DNA of 64,000 nt. Source: Caulobacter sp. RHG1 (GTDB lineage Bacteria; Pseudomonadota; Alphaproteobacteria; Caulobacterales; Caulobacteraceae). The stretch spans positions 434,001 to 498,000 of the forward strand of contig NZ_SMZP01000004.1 of NCBI RefSeq assembly GCF_013181195.1, given 5' to 3'. Of this stretch, positions 17,078 to 26,355 are shown one piece after another. The number at the start of each line of letters is the position of its first letter. Within the stretch, counting starts at the first letter, position 1. The translations under genes and the position numbers were made by a program. The notes under the pieces were generated by a model. The model saw only the letters and a program-made list of their open reading frames with translations, was not told where the DNA came from and made no database searches.

Positions 17078-18676
17078 CTAAGCCGCCTTCCGCGTCTTCT
17101 TCTGGCCGATGTCGAACATGTCGACGCGTTCGGCCAGTTCCTGTGATTCCGAGCTCAGCGCGTGCGCCGCGGCAGTGGTCTCTTCGACCATGGCCGCGTT
17201 CTGCTGCACGACCTGGTCCAGCTGGCTCATGGTGGCGTTGACCTCGCCCAGGCCGACGGCCTGTTCGCGGGCCGAGGCGGCGATGGCCTTCACCTGGGTG
17301 TCGATCTCGATGACCCGGGCCACGATGCGGCCCAGGGCCTCGCGGGTGCGGCCCACGCGTTCGACGCCGGCGCTGACCTGCTGGCCAGAGACGCTGATCA
17401 GCTCCTTGATTTCGCGAGCGGCGTCGGCAGAGCGCTGAGCCAGGGCTCGGACTTCCTGGGCGACGACCGCGAAGCCGCGGCCGGCCTCGCCTGCGCGGGC
17501 GGCTTCCACACCGGCGTTCAGCGCCAGGAGATTGGTCTGGAAGGCGATTTCGTCGATCACCCCGATGATTTGGCCGATCTGGCCCGACGAGGTCTCGATC
17601 AGGGTCATGGCCTCTACAGCCTCGCTGACCACCGGGTCTGAGCGCTCGGCCTCTTCGTGGGCGGCGGCGGCGGCGATATTGGCCTGGTTGGCGCTGTCGG
17701 CGGTGCTCTGAACCGTGGCGGTGATTTCGTCCAGGGTCGCGGCGATCTCGACCAGGCTGGCGGCCTGGTGCTCGGTGCGGTGGGCCAGTTCGTCCGAGGC
17801 GCGCGACATGTCGGCGACGCCGGCGGTCATGGTCGAGGCGTTGCCGGCGATCTCGCGCATGGCCTCCTGCAGCTTGGCCAGGGCGTTGTTGAAGTCGGCC
17901 CGCAGCGACTCGTAGCGGCCGGCGAAGGGCTGCTCCAGGCGCCAGGTCAGGTCGCCGCGCGACAGGTAGATCAGGGCCTGGGCCAATTGGTCGACGACCT
18001 CGGTCTGCTCGGCTTCCAAGGCGGCCTTCTGCTTGGCCTGCTCGGCGTTTGAGGCGTCACGGGCGGCGCGTTGGGCGTCGGCGTCGGCATGAGCCAGGTC
18101 AGCGCGGCGGGCCGCGTCCAGGGCCCGGTCGGTGCGGGCGTTGACGGTGACGAACAGGCGCGAGACGCTGGCGGTCAGCCACATCAGCGACCAGGCGGTG
18201 GCCAGGGTGACGCCGGCTTGGAACGCCAGACGCAGCACGGTGACCTCGCCGGTCATCAGCAGGCTGGGGGCCAAGAAGGCGGCGGTGACGTCGATACCGA
18301 TGATCGTGGCGGCGCCCACGGCGACGGCGCGCCAGTCGCCATAGGCCACCATCAGCGACAGTGCGGCCAGATAGGCCATGCGGGCCTCGACCTGCAGCGG
18401 GTGGCCCGAAAAGGCGGCGATGAACAGGCTGACCTGACCCATCAGGGTGACGGCGGTGGAGATGCGCTGGGCGGCGCTGTCGCGCCAGACGGCGAAGCCG
18501 CCCCAGGCGATCGCGGCCAGTACGACCGAGCCGGCGGCCAGAAGGAAAGGTTTGTTGCCGGCCAGCAGGGCTGCGGCCGGCGTGATCAGGACCAGAGCGG
18601 CGATGCAGGCCAGGACCAGATTGCCGCCGACCTTCCGCTGAGATTCGATACTGTCGAATTCAATGAAGTTGTTCAC
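17078..18676 (-). CDS. Methyl-accepting chemotaxis protein without periplasmic sensor, 532 aa
   Basis: Several membrane helices (about residues 20-190) with only short loops replace the usual periplasmic ligand domain. A cytoplasmic coiled coil, a HAMP-like [19 protein letters not shown] segment and a full signalling domain follow, with the tip [24 protein letters not shown] written here in two parts: [16 protein letters not shown] then [10 protein letters not shown]. Likely senses a membrane or intracellular cue. GTG 18676 is chosen because GGAG lies 8 bp upstream; a TTG at 18700 would add 8 residues. No che genes are adjacent. Confidence 0.9.
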   Translation of the reverse strand: MNNFIEFDSIESQRKVGGNLVLACIAALVLITPAAALLAGNKPFLLAAGSVVLAAIAWGGFAVWRDSAAQRISTAVTLMGQVSLFIAAFSGHPLQVEARMAYLAALSLMVAYGDWRAVAVGAATIIGIDVTAAFLAPSLLMTGEVTVLRLAFQAGVTLATAWSLMWLTASVSRLFVTVNARTDRALDAARRADLAHADADAQRAARDASNAEQAKQKAALEAEQTEVVDQLAQALIYLSRGDLTWRLEQPFAGRYESLRADFNNALAKLQEAMREIAGNASTMTAGVADMSRASDELAHRTEHQAASLVEIAATLDEITATVQSTADSANQANIAAAAAHEEAERSDPVVSEAVEAMTLIETSSGQIGQIIGVIDEIAFQTNLLALNAGVEAARAGEAGRGFAVVAQEVRALAQRSADAAREIKELISVSGQQVSAGVERVGRTREALGRIVARVIEIDTQVKAIAASAREQAVGLGEVNATMSQLDQVVQQNAAMVEETTAAAHALSSESQELAERVDMFDIGQKKTRKAA

Positions 18677-18730
18677 AGCCGCTACTCCAGCCCCATACAA
18701 TCGGGTGCAACTTCGGCGGCAGCGGTTAAT

Positions 18731-18757
18731 CCCCGGTGACCATCGGCGTCACCGGGG
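18731..18757. other. Perfect hairpin between lysA and chemoreceptor gene
   Basis: CCCCGGTGAC (18731-18740) and GTCACCGGGG (18748-18757) form a 10-bp perfect inverted repeat with a 7-base loop. There is no T-run on either strand, so it is not a classical terminator. It lies in the likely leader of the chemoreceptor gene, or could be an operator. Confidence 0.4.
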
Positions 18758-18833
18758 CTAGGTAAAACTACCTAAAGGCGCGAAAACTACTCTTTTTGCT
18801 TGCGCGAGAGTTCTGGGCTCGACCTGAGGGATC

Positions 18834-20099
18834 TCAGATCCAGTCCGGCGCCAGATCGCGGGCCAGAATTTCGTCATAGGTCGGACGCTTGCGGATCACC
18901 GCGTAGCGGTCGCCGTCGACCAGGACCTCCGGTACCAATGGGCGGGTGTTGTACTCGCTGGCCATGGCCGCGCCGTAAGCGCCGGCCGACATGAAGGCTA
19001 CCAGATCCCCCGTCGCGAACGGCGGCAAGGCGCGGTCGCGGGTGAAGGTGTCGCCGGTCTCGCAGACCGGACCCACCACGTCGTACACGGTCTCGCCGGC
19101 GCGCTTGGTCACGGGGCGGATGTCGTGGAAGGCGTCGTACATCGCCGGCCGCATCAGGTCGTTCATGGCCGCGTCGATGACCAGGAACTTGCGGCCTTCC
19201 GGGCGCTCGTGGACGTGGATCACTTCCGACACCAGCACGCCGGCGTTGGCGGCGATTACCCGGCCCGGCTCGAAGGCCAGCTTGACGGGCAGGCCCTTGG
19301 TCACCTCACCGACCATGGCGGCGAAGTCGGCCGGGGAGGGCGGTTCGGGATGGTTGAAATAGGGCACGCCCAAGCCGCCGCCCAGGTCCAGGCGCTCGAC
19401 CGAAAGGCCTTCGCCCAGCAGCTGCTCGACCAGACCCCGCATCTTGCTGAAGGCCTCGCGCATGGGGGCCAGATCGGTGATCTGGCTGCCGATGTGACAG
19501 GCGACGCCGATGGGCTCCAGGGCGGCGTTGTTGCTGGCGTTGGCGTAGAGGCGCGCGGCCTCGGCGAACGAGACGCCGAACTTGTTCTCGGACTTGCCGG
19601 TCGCGATCTTGGCATGACCGCCGGCCGCGACGTCCGGATTGACCCGGAACGCGACCTTGGCGCGGACGCCCAGGCTGGCCGCGACCTCCGCGATCAGGTT
19701 CATCTCCGGCTCGGACTCGACATTGATCTCGGCGACGCCGGTCTTCAGGGCGAAGGCGATCTCGTGGCGGGTCTTGCCGACGCCGGAGAACACGATGCGT
19801 TCGCCGGGGATGCCGGCGGCCAGGGCGCGACGGACCTCGCCTTCCGAGACCGTGTCGGCCCCGGCGCCCAAGTCGCCCAGCACCTTGAGCACCTGAACGT
19901 TGGAGTTGGCCTTCACGGCGTAGGCGACCAGCGGGTCGACCACGCCGGCGGCCGCTAGAGCGTCGCGAAACACCGTGTAGTGCCGCTCCAGCGTGGCGCG
20001 GCTGTAGACATAGACGGGCGTGCCGACTTCGGCCGCGATTTTGGCCAGGGGCACGCCCTCGCAGGCCAGGCCCTCAGGGCCGTATTCGAAGTGGTTCAA
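18834..20099 (-). CDS. lysA: Diaminopimelate decarboxylase, 421 aa
   Basis: PLP enzyme converting meso-diaminopimelate to lysine. The Schiff-base lysine is in VAYAVKANSN (Lys63), with the glycine-rich LDLGGGLGVPY, the HIGSQI loop, and the C-terminal CETGDTF motif contributing the cross-subunit active-site cysteine. Length and order match the fold-III decarboxylase family. Third gene of the argH-lptM-lysA operon, 9 bp after the lipoprotein. Confidence 0.96.
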   Translation of the reverse strand: MNHFEYGPEGLACEGVPLAKIAAEVGTPVYVYSRATLERHYTVFRDALAAAGVVDPLVAYAVKANSNVQVLKVLGDLGAGADTVSEGEVRRALAAGIPGERIVFSGVGKTRHEIAFALKTGVAEINVESEPEMNLIAEVAASLGVRAKVAFRVNPDVAAGGHAKIATGKSENKFGVSFAEAARLYANASNNAALEPIGVACHIGSQITDLAPMREAFSKMRGLVEQLLGEGLSVERLDLGGGLGVPYFNHPEPPSPADFAAMVGEVTKGLPVKLAFEPGRVIAANAGVLVSEVIHVHERPEGRKFLVIDAAMNDLMRPAMYDAFHDIRPVTKRAGETVYDVVGPVCETGDTFTRDRALPPFATGDLVAFMSAGAYGAAMASEYNTRPLVPEVLVDGDRYAVIRKRPTYDEILARDLAPDWI

Positions 20100-20108
20100 G
20101 TGAGTGCC

Positions 20109-20411
20109 TTAGTTGGGAGTCGCGCCGGGGAAGCCCTTGGCCGACGGACCGCCGAACGGGTCCTTGGTGCCGGGGAGCGGGGCGGCGCGGATGGTGCGGT
20201 TGCTGGTGGCGGGGTCGCGGATTTCCTGGTCGCCGCCGGCGCGGGCCGGCTGGTTGGCCTGGGCCGAGGCGGCGCGGCGTTCGGCTTGCCAGGCGGCCTT
20301 CTTCTGAGCGTCCCACATCGGGGCCGGACGCTCCAGGGCGCCTTGCTTGCCGCAAGCGGCGGCGGTCAAGGCCAAGGCGGCCAAGGTGAGGATCGAGACG
20401 GTGCGCATCAT
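20109..20411 (-). CDS. lptM: Small lipoprotein, LptM/YifL-type, 100 aa
   Basis: A type-II signal peptide ends in the lipobox LTAAAC, giving an acylated cysteine in [10 protein letters not shown]. This CG-x-x-G-x-L-x-x-P start is the hallmark of the LptM group, which helps LptD maturation in the lipopolysaccharide transport machine of E. coli. The tail is longer than in E. coli LptM and low in complexity. The ATG overlaps the argH stop (ATGA at 20408-20411). The place between argH and lysA is typical in alphaproteobacteria. Confidence 0.8.
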   Translation of the reverse strand: MMRTVSILTLAALALTAAACGKQGALERPAPMWDAQKKAAWQAERRAASAQANQPARAGGDQEIRDPATSNRTIRAAPLPGTKDPFGGPSAKGFPGATPN

Positions 20412-21826
20412 GCGAGGGCTTCCTTCCAACGCGCGATCTGGGCGCGGACCTGGGCGGGGGCGGTCCCACCGTAGCTCATGCGGCTGGCCGCCGAGGCGGC
20501 CGGAGTCAGAACGGCGTAGACGTCGTCCGTGATCCGCGGCTCGATCGCCTGGAATTGTTCCAGGGTCAGGTCCGACAGATCCAGGCCCAGGGTCTCAGCC
20601 GCCTTCACGGCAGAGCCTGTCACGTGGTGGGCGTCGCGGAAAGGCATGTTCAGCGAACGCACCAGCCAGTCGGCCAGATCGGTGGCGGTGGAGAAGCCCG
20701 CGCCGGCCGCCTTGGCCATGTTTTCGGTGTTCGGGGTCAGGTCTGCGATCATGCCGGCCATGGCCAGCAGGCTCAGTTCCAGAGCGTCGAAGGCCTCGAA
20801 GGTCGGGACCTTGTCCTCCTGCATGTCCTTGGAATAGGCCAGCGGCAGGCCCTTCATGACGATGGTCAGGGTGGTCAGCGAACCCATGATCCGGCCGACC
20901 TTGGCGCGGATCAGCTCGGCCGCGTCGGGGTTCTTCTTCTGCGGCATGATCGAGCTGCCGGTCGTGAAGGCGTCGGTCAGCTTGATGAAGCCGAACATCG
21001 GCGTCGTCCACAGCACGATCTCCTCGGCCAGGCGCGACAGGTGCGTGGCGGTGATCGCGGCGGCCGACAGCGCTTCCAGGGCGAAGTCGCGCGAGGAGAC
21101 GCTGTCCAGCGAGTTGGCGGTCGGACGGTCGAAGCCCAGCGCCGCCGCCGTCTGATGGCGGTCGATCGGGAAGGGCGAACCGGCCAGGGCCGCGGCGCCC
21201 AGCGGGCACTCGTTCATGCGGGCGCGGGCGTCACGGAAGCGCGAGGCGTCGCGGCCGAACATCTCGACATAGGCCATCAGGTGGTGGCCGAAGGTCACCG
21301 GCTGGGCCGGCTGCAGGTGAGTGAAGCCCGGCATCAGCGTGTCGGCGTGGGTCTCGGCTTGCGCCAGAAGCGCCCGCTGGATGGTTTCAAGCTGGGCGGC
21401 CGAGCGGTCGGCGGCGTCGCGCACCCACAGGCGGAAGTCGACGGCCACCTGGTCGTTGCGCGAGCGGGCGGTGTGCAGCCGGCCGGCGGTCGCGCCGATC
21501 AGTTCGCGCAGGCGCGCCTCCACATTCATGTGGATGTCTTCGTACTCGTCGCGGAACGGGAAGGTCCCCGTGGCGATCTCGTCCTCGATCTTGGCCAGGC
21601 CGCCGAGAATTTCCTCGCCATCGCTGCTTGTAATCACGCCCTGGTTCATCAACATCCGCGCGTGGGCGCGGGAGCCTGCCAGGTCCTGCGCCCAAAGGCG
21701 CTTGTCGAAGCCGATGGAGACGTTGATCGCCTGCATCAGTTCCGCGGGCTTGGCCGAGAACCGACCGCCCCACATGGCTTGGCCCTGGCTGTTGGCCTTG
21801 GGCGTATCAGAGGCGTTGTCGGTCAT
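20408..21826 (-). CDS. argH: Argininosuccinate lyase, 472 aa
   Basis: Last step of arginine synthesis: splits argininosuccinate into arginine and fumarate. The superfamily signature [12 protein letters not shown] (290-301) with its catalytic serine is intact, as are [10 protein letters not shown] and [10 protein letters not shown]. The conserved MWGGRF opening is at residue 18, so either the ATG at 21826 (adopted) or a nearby internal start is possible. The start codon abuts the divergent tlpA start. Confidence 0.96.
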   Translation of the reverse strand: MTDNASDTPKANSQGQAMWGGRFSAKPAELMQAINVSIGFDKRLWAQDLAGSRAHARMLMNQGVITSSDGEEILGGLAKIEDEIATGTFPFRDEYEDIHMNVEARLRELIGATAGRLHTARSRNDQVAVDFRLWVRDAADRSAAQLETIQRALLAQAETHADTLMPGFTHLQPAQPVTFGHHLMAYVEMFGRDASRFRDARARMNECPLGAAALAGSPFPIDRHQTAAALGFDRPTANSLDSVSSRDFALEALSAAAITATHLSRLAEEIVLWTTPMFGFIKLTDAFTTGSSIMPQKKNPDAAELIRAKVGRIMGSLTTLTIVMKGLPLAYSKDMQEDKVPTFEAFDALELSLLAMAGMIADLTPNTENMAKAAGAGFSTATDLADWLVRSLNMPFRDAHHVTGSAVKAAETLGLDLSDLTLEQFQAIEPRITDDVYAVLTPAASAASRMSYGGTAPAQVRAQIARWKEALA

Positions 21827-22450
21827 ATGAACGAAGTCCAGTCGGGTCAGAGCGGGCCTAAGCGCAATCCCATCCGGTTGGCGCTGGGCGGCGTCATCCT
21901 CGTGGGTGTGGCGGCGATCCTATACGTCATCGCATCGGCTTCGTTCAAACCCTCAGGCCCCGCCGATCTTACAGAATTCAAGAAGGGCACGCTGGAAAAG
22001 CTCGACGTGCCCAGCACGCCCCGGCCCGCGCCCTACACGGCGTTCACCAGTCTCGACGGCAAGTCCGCCACCCTGGCCGATTTCAAGGGGCGCGTGGTGG
22101 TCATGAACCTGTGGGCGACCTGGTGCGCGCCGTGCCGCGCAGAGATGCCGACCCTGGCCAAACTGCAGGCTGTCTACGCTACTCAGCCGGTGACCGTGCT
22201 GCCGATCAGCGTCGACCGCGACGGCGACCTGAACCTGGTCAACGAGGAAATGGCGGCCAACCCGCCTCTGAAGACCTATCGCGATCCGTCCTACAAGCTG
22301 TCCTTCGCCCTCGACCCCAAGGCCGGCGGCTTCCCGACCACCGTAATCTATGACCGCCAGGGCCGTGAACGCGCCCGCATGACCGGTCCGGCCGACTGGT
22401 CCAGCCCCGAGGCGCGGGGCCTGGTCGAGAAGCTGCTGGCCGAGAAGTGA
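21827..22450 (+). CDS. tlpA: TlpA-like membrane-anchored thioredoxin, 207 aa
   Basis: One N-terminal membrane helix (about 16-37) tethers a periplasmic thioredoxin domain with the redox motif WCAPC (Cys100, Cys103) inside [18 protein letters not shown] cis-proline follows in GGFPTTVIY. Likely reductant for periplasmic disulfides, for example in cytochrome or copper-site maturation. Its ATG is immediately next to the argH ATG on the other strand (CATATG). The stop overlaps the next gene's GTG. Confidence 0.92.
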   Translation: MNEVQSGQSGPKRNPIRLALGGVILVGVAAILYVIASASFKPSGPADLTEFKKGTLEKLDVPSTPRPAPYTAFTSLDGKSATLADFKGRVVVMNLWATWCAPCRAEMPTLAKLQAVYATQPVTVLPISVDRDGDLNLVNEEMAANPPLKTYRDPSYKLSFALDPKAGGFPTTVIYDRQGRERARMTGPADWSSPEARGLVEKLLAEK

Positions 22451-23175
22451 TCGACCCTGCGATTCTGGAGCCTCTCGCCGACGACGCCTGGCCGGCCCGG
22501 GAGCGGACCCGGCTGGGCGGCTGGCGGCTGAACGCGTCGGCCGGCCGCTCGATGCGGATCAACGCCTGCTGGCCGCTGGGCGCGCCGGATCGCGAGCCTG
22601 AGGCGGCGCTGGACGCGGTCGAGGCTTGGTATGCGGCGCGGGGCCTGCCGCCTCGGTTCAAGCTGACCGATGGCGTGACCGCGCCGGGTGATCTGGCCCA
22701 GCGCCTGGCGGCGCGGGGCTACGGCGCGACTAAAGAGACCCTGGTCATGCTCGGCCCGACGGGCGGGGAGGGCGACAGCGCCGTCCGCGTCGTCGCTGCG
22801 CCTGACGCCGCCTTCGAGGCGGTATTAACCGCGACAGCTGGGGATCCGGAGGACGGCCGCGAGCGCATCGAGGCCCTGGCCCGCATCCCCGCGCCGGCCC
22901 GCTTCGCGCGGCTGGACGTTGACGGCGCGCCGGCGGCGATCGGGGCCAGCGCCATCGGCGGCGGCTATGCGGGCGTGTTCGGCATGCGCACCGCTCCCGA
23001 CCATCGCCGCAAGGGCCTGGCCCGCCGCGTCCTGCGGGCTTTGCTGGCCGAGGCCGCGACCCTGGGCGCCGAGCGCGCCTGGCTGCAAGTCGAAGCCGAC
23101 AACGCCCCAGCCATCGCGCTCTATGCCGACGAGGGTTTCGCGGCGGCTTACCGGTATCGGTACTGGGCGCGCTGA
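22447..23175 (+). CDS. GNAT-family N-acetyltransferase, 242 aa
   Basis: The C-terminal half is a GNAT fold: the acetyl-CoA loop VFGMRTAPDHRRKGLARRVL and the following ALYADEGFAAAYRYRYW end are characteristic. The N-terminal half looks like a second, degenerate GNAT-type module. Starts at GTG 22447, overlapping the tlpA stop by 4 bp. Substrate unknown. Confidence 0.85.
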   Translation: MIDPAILEPLADDAWPARERTRLGGWRLNASAGRSMRINACWPLGAPDREPEAALDAVEAWYAARGLPPRFKLTDGVTAPGDLAQRLAARGYGATKETLVMLGPTGGEGDSAVRVVAAPDAAFEAVLTATAGDPEDGRERIEALARIPAPARFARLDVDGAPAAIGASAIGGGYAGVFGMRTAPDHRRKGLARRVLRALLAEAATLGAERAWLQVEADNAPAIALYADEGFAAAYRYRYWAR

Positions 23176-23205
23176 ACGGTTTTCTACTGATGCATTGGAA
23201 TTGGC

Positions 23206-23240
23206 CCTCACCCTGAGCCCGTCGAAAGGCGAGGGCGGCT
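23206..23240 (+). repeat. REP-like intergenic repeat, single copy
   Basis: The sequence CCTCACCCTGAGCCCGTCGA continues into AAGGCGAGG. It differs at only a few positions from each arm of the paired element at 56963-57044. It lies in the gap between the acetyltransferase and the acyltransferase gene. Such short palindromic intergenic repeats are dispersed in many bacterial genomes. Confidence 0.7.
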
Positions 23241-23257
23241 GCGCGATGGTTGGGAAA

Positions 23258-23275
23258 TTGTAGACAAGTTTACAA
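23258..23275. promoter_or_regulatory. Operator-like imperfect palindrome upstream of acyltransferase operon
   Basis: TTGTAGAC-AA-GTTTACAA is an 18-bp palindrome with one mismatch in each 8-bp arm. It lies about 52 bp before the acyltransferase start. The third gene of this operon is a small winged-helix regulator that may bind it (inference). A 10-bp direct repeat TGATGCATTG occurs at 23188-23197 and 23287-23296 around it. Confidence 0.45.
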
Positions 23276-23326
23276 AACAAACTAGTTGATGCATTGTCCT
23301 CTCACTTTCAGGAGGGGAGCCCTGTC

Positions 23327-24544
23327 ATGCACGCGCCACTCAGCGCCACTGAACGATCCGCCGCCGCCCAGGCCGGCGGCCGCAACGCCCCGATCGGCGC
23401 CTTGCGCGCCTTCGTCACCCTGCTGGTGATCGCGCACCACGCGGTGCTGACCTATCACCCGTACGCGCCGCCGCCGAAGGCGTTCGACGCCCAGCCGATC
23501 CTGTGGACGGCCTTCCCGGTCGTGGATCCGCAGAGGTTCGGCGGCTGGGGCCTGCTGACCTTGATCAACGACCTCTTCTTCATGTCGCTAATGTTCTTCA
23601 TCTCGGGGCTGTTCGTCGCCGACGGCTTGCGCGCCAAGGGGGCGGGGGGCTTCCTCAAGAGCAGGGCGCTGCGGCTGGGCGTTCCGTTCGTGCTGGCCGT
23701 GCTGATCCTGGCGCCGCTGGCCTATTTCCCGGCCTGGCTGCAGTCGGGCGGCGCGCCGTCGTTTGGCGCGTTCGCTGAAGCCTGGACCCAACTGCCGTTC
23801 TGGCCCAGCGGTCCGGCCTGGTTCCTGTGGGTGCTGCTGGCCTTCGGCGCTGTGGTCACGGGCGTCTACGCGCTGTTCCCTGGCGTGATCGACGAGTTGG
23901 GCCGACTGGCGCAGGGCGCGGGAAGCCGGCCGGGCCGGTTCTTCTGGGGGCTCGTGGTCGCCAGCCTGCTGGCCTATCTGCCGCTGGCGACGACCACGCC
24001 GTTCGGTCACTGGACGATGGTCGGACCGTTCCTGGTCCAGACCGCCCGCGTCGGCCATTACTTCGTCTACTTCCTGGCCGGGATCGCCGTCGGCGCGGCC
24101 GGGGTCGGCCACGGCCTGACCGATCCGGACGGCAAGCTCGCCAAGCGCTGGTGGGCCTGGCAACTGGCTCCCATCCTGCCGGTCGTCGCGACCGTGGCGA
24201 CGATGATCGTGGCCTTCTCGCCCAACCCGCCGCCGCGGATCGCCCTGGACCTGTTTGGCGGCGTCGCCTTTGGCCTGGCCTGCGCCACCCTGTCGTTCGC
24301 GGCCCTGGCGACGTTCCTGCGCTTCGTGCGCAGGACCGGCCCGGTCGGCGCCAGCCTGCAGGCCAACGCCTACGGCATGTACCTAGTCCACTACGTCTTC
24401 ACGGCTTGGTTGGGCTGGCTGCTGCTGCCGCAAGCCTGGGGTGGGCTCGCCAAGGGCCTCGTGGTGTTCGGCGGGGCGGTGGTCCTCTGCTGGCTGACCA
24501 CGATGATCCTGCGCCGCATGCCGCTGTTGGGACGAATCCTGTGA
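23327..24544 (+). CDS. Acyltransferase-3 family membrane protein, 405 aa
   Basis: Polytopic inner-membrane protein with about ten hydrophobic segments. The AT3 signature appears as RAFVTLLVIAHHAVLTYHP near the N-terminus, with the catalytic-type histidine. A late MYLVHYVFTAWLG segment is also typical. Members O-acylate surface glycans or glucans; this one resembles the OpgC/OafA-like group without a SGNH domain. A GGAGGGGAG ribosome site supports the ATG at 23327. First gene of a three-gene operon. Confidence 0.85.
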   Translation: MHAPLSATERSAAAQAGGRNAPIGALRAFVTLLVIAHHAVLTYHPYAPPPKAFDAQPILWTAFPVVDPQRFGGWGLLTLINDLFFMSLMFFISGLFVADGLRAKGAGGFLKSRALRLGVPFVLAVLILAPLAYFPAWLQSGGAPSFGAFAEAWTQLPFWPSGPAWFLWVLLAFGAVVTGVYALFPGVIDELGRLAQGAGSRPGRFFWGLVVASLLAYLPLATTTPFGHWTMVGPFLVQTARVGHYFVYFLAGIAVGAAGVGHGLTDPDGKLAKRWWAWQLAPILPVVATVATMIVAFSPNPPPRIALDLFGGVAFGLACATLSFAALATFLRFVRRTGPVGASLQANAYGMYLVHYVFTAWLGWLLLPQAWGGLAKGLVVFGGAVVLCWLTTMILRRMPLLGRIL

Positions 24545-24576
24545 CCATCCATGATGCCGCCGAAGGGGATCTGCCC

Positions 24577-25200
24577 ATGAACGACACGCTGAAGACGGCC
24601 CAGGATGACCTGGCCTTCCTGCGCGGCCTGGCCGAGGGCGGCGGCGATCGCGGCGGGCTGGGCGCGGCCGGTGGCGCGCTGTACGGCGCGGCGGGCGTGC
24701 TCTACGGCTTCCAGACCCTGGTCTACTTCCTCCAGGAGCGGAGCGTGGTCAGCTTGGGCGGGCTGGGCAATCTGGTGCTGGCCTGGACGCCGACCCTGAT
24801 CTTCCTGGTCCTGATGACCATCGTCATCGTCATCGACCGTAAGACCCCCCAGCGCGGCGTGACCAACCGCGCCATCAATGCCGCCTTCTCGGCGGTCGGG
24901 GTGGCCAACCTGGCGCTGATCATCGTCTTCGCCTTGGCGGCCGCGCGTCACAAGGACTTCCACTACTGGCTGTTCCACCCGGCGGTGGTCTTCATTCTGC
25001 AGGGCGCGGTCTGGCAGGTGGTCTTCGTGCTGCGCCGACGGGCCTGGATGTTGGCGATAGCGCTGGGCTGGCTGGTGTCGGGCGTGGCCATGGGCCTGCT
25101 GATCGAGCGGGCTGACCTCTATCTGCTGATCGCCAGCATCGGCTTGTTCGGGTTCATGGCGATCCCGGGCTTCTACATGATGCGCCAGGCGCTGCGCTGA
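24577..25200 (+). CDS. Hypothetical six-helix membrane protein, 207 aa
   Basis: A short soluble N-terminus containing DDLAFLRGLAEGG precedes about six transmembrane segments. No catalytic motif is visible. The ATG at 24577 has GAAGGGG upstream; an alternative GTG at 24541 overlaps the previous stop (GTGA) and would add 12 residues. It sits between an acyltransferase and a small regulator, so it may act on the same membrane process. Function unknown. Confidence 0.8.
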   Translation: MNDTLKTAQDDLAFLRGLAEGGGDRGGLGAAGGALYGAAGVLYGFQTLVYFLQERSVVSLGGLGNLVLAWTPTLIFLVLMTIVIVIDRKTPQRGVTNRAINAAFSAVGVANLALIIVFALAAARHKDFHYWLFHPAVVFILQGAVWQVVFVLRRRAWMLAIALGWLVSGVAMGLLIERADLYLLIASIGLFGFMAIPGFYMMRQALR

Positions 25201-25207
25201 GACGATC

Positions 25208-25519
25208 GTGAGCGGCAAGTTCGACATCAGCGGGCTGGACGACGTCATCCATGGCCGGGTGCGGCTGGGGATCGTCGCCTATCTGGCCAGTGCTGAGGTC
25301 GCCGACTTCACCGAGCTGAAGACCCTGCTGGAAGTCACCCAGGGCAACCTCTCGATCCACCTGCGCAAGCTGGAGGAGGCGGGCTATGTCGCGATCGACA
25401 AGAGCTTCGTGGGCCGTAAGCCCCTGACCCGCGTGAGGTTGACGGATGAGGGGCGGGCGGCGTTCGGGCTCTATCTGAAGGCCATGAGCCAGTTGGTGGA
25501 GCAGGCGGGAGGCGGCTAG
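25208..25519 (+). CDS. Winged-helix transcriptional regulator, 103 aa
   Basis: A compact winged-helix protein of the ArsR/MarR-like, DNA-binding-only type. The recognition part reads TQGNLSIHLRKLEEAGYV and the wing GRKPLTRVRLTDEGRAAF. No metal-binding cysteines are seen. It begins 7 bp after the membrane-protein gene and is the likely local regulator of the acyltransferase operon. Its end overlaps the convergent gluQRS by 4 bp. Confidence 0.85.
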   Translation: MSGKFDISGLDDVIHGRVRLGIVAYLASAEVADFTELKTLLEVTQGNLSIHLRKLEEAGYVAIDKSFVGRKPLTRVRLTDEGRAAFGLYLKAMSQLVEQAGGG

Positions 25520-26349
25520 AAGCCGAGCTCCGCCCGCAGGTCGTCGGCGGTCACGCCCGCCGCGCGCAGTTCCCGCAGGGTCTGGGCCTTGTCGCGCTTG
25601 GCGTAGCGCTTGCCATCCGGGCCGACCAGCAGGCCGTGGTGAAGGTAGGTTGGCGTCGGCAGGCCCAGCAAGGCCTGCAGCAGGCGCTGGATGTGGGCGG
25701 CTTCGAACAGGTCATGGCCGCGGATCACGTGGGTGACGCTCTGCAGCGCGTCATCGTGCACGACGGCCAGGTGATAGGCGACGCCGACGTCCTTGCGGGC
25801 CAGGACGATGTCGCCGGCGGTCTCGGGCAGCGCCTGGATGACGCCGGTCTCGCCATCGGGTCCTGCACCTTGCTCGACGAAGGTCAGGTCCTCGAACCCG
25901 CCCAGCGCCGCGGACGCCGCGGCCAGGGACAGCCGCCAGGCGAAGGCCTCGCCGCGGGCCAGGCGCTGGGTCTCCTCGTCGGCGGGGAGGGGCGCGCCGA
26001 CATAGGGGATCGCCGGTTCGTGCGGGGCGCGACCGATATCGATCTCCTTGCGGGTCTTGAAGCAGCGATAGACCAGGCCGCGCTCGCGCAGGGCCTCAAT
26101 GTCGGCGTGATAGTCGGCCAGGTGGTCGGATTGCCGGCGTACCAGCGTCTCCCATTCGAGGCCCAGCCAAGCCAGGTCTTCCAGAATCGCCGCCTCGTAT
26201 TCGGGCCGGCAACGGGTGGCGTCGATATCCTCGATGCGCAGCAGGAAGCGACCGCCGGCGCTCTGCGCGGCCCGGAACGCCGTCAGCGCCGAGAAGGCGT
26301 GGCCGCGATGCAGGAAGCCCGTCGGCGACGGCGCGAACCGGGTGAGCAC
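25516..26349 (-). CDS. gluQ: Glutamyl-Q tRNA(Asp) synthetase, 277 aa
   Basis: Class-I synthetase paralog that glutamylates queuosine in the anticodon of tRNA-Asp. FAPSPTGFLHRGHA (HIGH-type) and KRYAKRDKA (KMSKS-type) motifs are present; the anticodon-binding domain of GltX is absent, giving the short length typical of GluQRS. The zinc-binding cysteines usual after the Rossmann half are largely missing: only one Cys, in YRCFKTRKE, remains. It starts 6 bp after the tetR gene on the same strand. Confidence 0.9.
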   Translation of the reverse strand: MLTRFAPSPTGFLHRGHAFSALTAFRAAQSAGGRFLLRIEDIDATRCRPEYEAAILEDLAWLGLEWETLVRRQSDHLADYHADIEALRERGLVYRCFKTRKEIDIGRAPHEPAIPYVGAPLPADEETQRLARGEAFAWRLSLAAASAALGGFEDLTFVEQGAGPDGETGVIQALPETAGDIVLARKDVGVAYHLAVVHDDALQSVTHVIRGHDLFEAAHIQRLLQALLGLPTPTYLHHGLLVGPDGKRYAKRDKAQTLRELRAAGVTADDLRAELGF

Positions 26350-26355
26350 GACGCC

